From the NCBI GenBank assembly GCA_028532985.1, contig JANCIK010000011.1:2542001-2606000 (forward strand): a stretch of 64,000 nucleotides of DNA. Direction: 5' to 3'. The position numbers and the translations under genes are program-made. The notes below the pieces were generated by a model. That model was not told the DNA's origin. It made no database searches and saw only the letters and a program-made list of their open reading frames with translations. This DNA comes from Stropharia rugosoannulata (Eukaryota > Basidiomycota > Agaricomycetes > Agaricales > Strophariaceae). Shown here piece after piece: positions 62,855-64,000 of the stretch (positions within the stretch are counted from its first letter, which is position 1; the number at the start of each line of letters is the position of its first letter).

Positions 62855-64000
62855 TGTTTGTCATGCGAATATGCGAACCAGATCCTGACAATGCCCTCAC
62901 AGGGATAGAGAGAACAATGAAACCTCTTTTTGGTGCCAACTAGCTTATATACCAACCTCAATTAAACATTTCGTAATGGTATGTGGGGCACCCGACCGTA
63001 ACCGTGCAAGCTTATTATGCTGTGCATTGGGAAAACGTGCATTATGTGTAGCTAACCTTGAACGGTTACGTGAGCGATAATCTTAGTAGCAACCATGCCA
63101 CACGCCGCGTCCACTAGCGCCTTCTGGACGCGCTATGCAGCGATCTTCTTTCAATTCTGCGGAAGACTGTAGTGATAAGTATCACATATAAGCCATTAAA
63201 CCACATTACTGGAATTGGGAATACTAGCAACGAACGGTGAGGTCAAGGCGTCCGAAATTTCAATTCAAGTAGAGATACATACCATTAAATGGAACTTCTA
63301 GTCTGCTATCAGAAAGCTCACAGGTTCTCCGCCAGAGAATCCAGAGAATGCAGCGCCGTTAACGCTAAAATTGTGAAATATGTTTCCAAGGAGATTAACT
63401 GTCTTTAGAATTCAATTGAGATGTGGATGCGCTGCCACTGACTGCTGCCAATCCTACGGGGTATTACGATTGGCACATATTCGTCATCCAATTATGCGAG
63501 AATAGAAAAAAACACCCACCTGGAGCTCCATGCACACCATTCCCGTTGCTAATGGGTCTGAAAATGCATACTCGGGAACGATGAGCAAGTACGCGTCTTT
63601 CACGTCTCTTTGGATTTCCCTGGCAACAGAAGTGTCAGTATGAATGGTTCTGGTTGGAAAGTTCAAAATGCGAAATAGTCCAGTAGTGCATCTTGCTGAT
63701 AAAGACACTTTTAAACTGCGTTTTCTCGCGACTACTCGATCAGGAGCTCTTGAAAATCCTCGGCAATTCAGTCTCCGCGGGAGCTTAAATCTGTGTATTG
63801 GGTGTAGCATCATACAAATACTCTAATGTCCCTTTTCATATCAGTATTTGAAGCGTGCATTTAGACTTTGTTTGAATTATCAAATATAACGAGAACTAAA
63901 CGCACCGACAAGCCGTACCAAACACCATACACCAAAATTACAACATAAATTTCCGCGACATGTCCTAATGTAATCCTCAGCCCTCGCAACAGTTGGATAT
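62855..64000. other. Right end of the window, one doubtful gene fragment
   Basis: On the minus strand 63813-63484 an open frame contains REIQRDVKDAYLLIVPEYAF and DPLATGMVCMELQ, which read like a real exon followed by GTGGGT (donor). I could not complete a gene. The rest is AT-rich with no signal seen. Confidence 0.35.

Overview
This is eukaryotic DNA, almost certainly from a mushroom-forming basidiomycete (Agaricomycetes). The evidence is genes with many 45-65 bp GT-AG introns, Agaricomycete-type Ty3/gypsy and Ty1/copia retrotransposons, and a gene set typical of that class: HET protein, Tle1-like/WD40 fusion, trans-type sesquiterpene synthase, ECM14-like carboxypeptidase and F-box protein. 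All gene models below are spliced by eye from splice signals, reading frame and comparison between copies in the window.

Positions 1-26941 are a three-layer nest of LTR retrotransposons. The outer layer, element C, is the 3' part of a large gypsy-type element on the plus strand. Its accessory genes lie on the minus strand, its 3' LTR is 25531-26941, and its gag-pol lies left of the window. Its accessory gene 1 is split by a copia element (3713-24913, minus strand, 297-bp LTRs, TSD TGATG). That copia element is split within gag by element B (7856-23709, minus strand, LTRs of about 1.2 kb, TSD ACGG). B is a complete 15.85-kb gypsy element with gag, protease, RT-RNase H and integrase frames, plus a second module of four intron-containing genes on the opposite strand between integrase and the 3' LTR. 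The same module, with conserved intron positions, is recognisable in C. The relative ages are therefore C oldest, then copia, then B.

The most unusual feature is that B and C are peppered with different short sequence words. B carries the palindrome TGCGCGCA and relatives in LTRs, introns, splice donors, spacers and codons. C carries TCAGCGGA (TCCGCTGA) in the same kinds of places. Where a word falls in a codon, the protein often differs from the other copy exactly there. Accessory gene 1 encodes a nuclear-looking protein with a cysteine cluster that is the least conserved part between copies. A self-recognition or anti-silencing system with diverging DNA words and a matching DNA-binding protein is a reasonable hypothesis, comparable to what is known for VANC proteins of plant VANDAL transposons, but it is inference.

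Positions 27.3-64 kb are ordinary host sequence, gene-dense with moderate spacers: three related short-chain dehydrogenases, a DMPK/MRCK-like AGC kinase, a hypothetical acidic protein, a catalytically dead ECM14-like metallocarboxypeptidase, a HET-domain protein, a DUF2235 (Tle1-like) hydrolase fused to WD40 repeats, an F-box protein, a sesquiterpene synthase, two small membrane-protein candidates, a proline-rich disordered protein, a free-standing tyrosinase C-terminal-like domain, and a multi-pass membrane protein. Two of these (HET and DUF2235-WD40) belong to families linked to fungal self/non-self recognition. I saw no tRNA, rRNA or CRISPR features.
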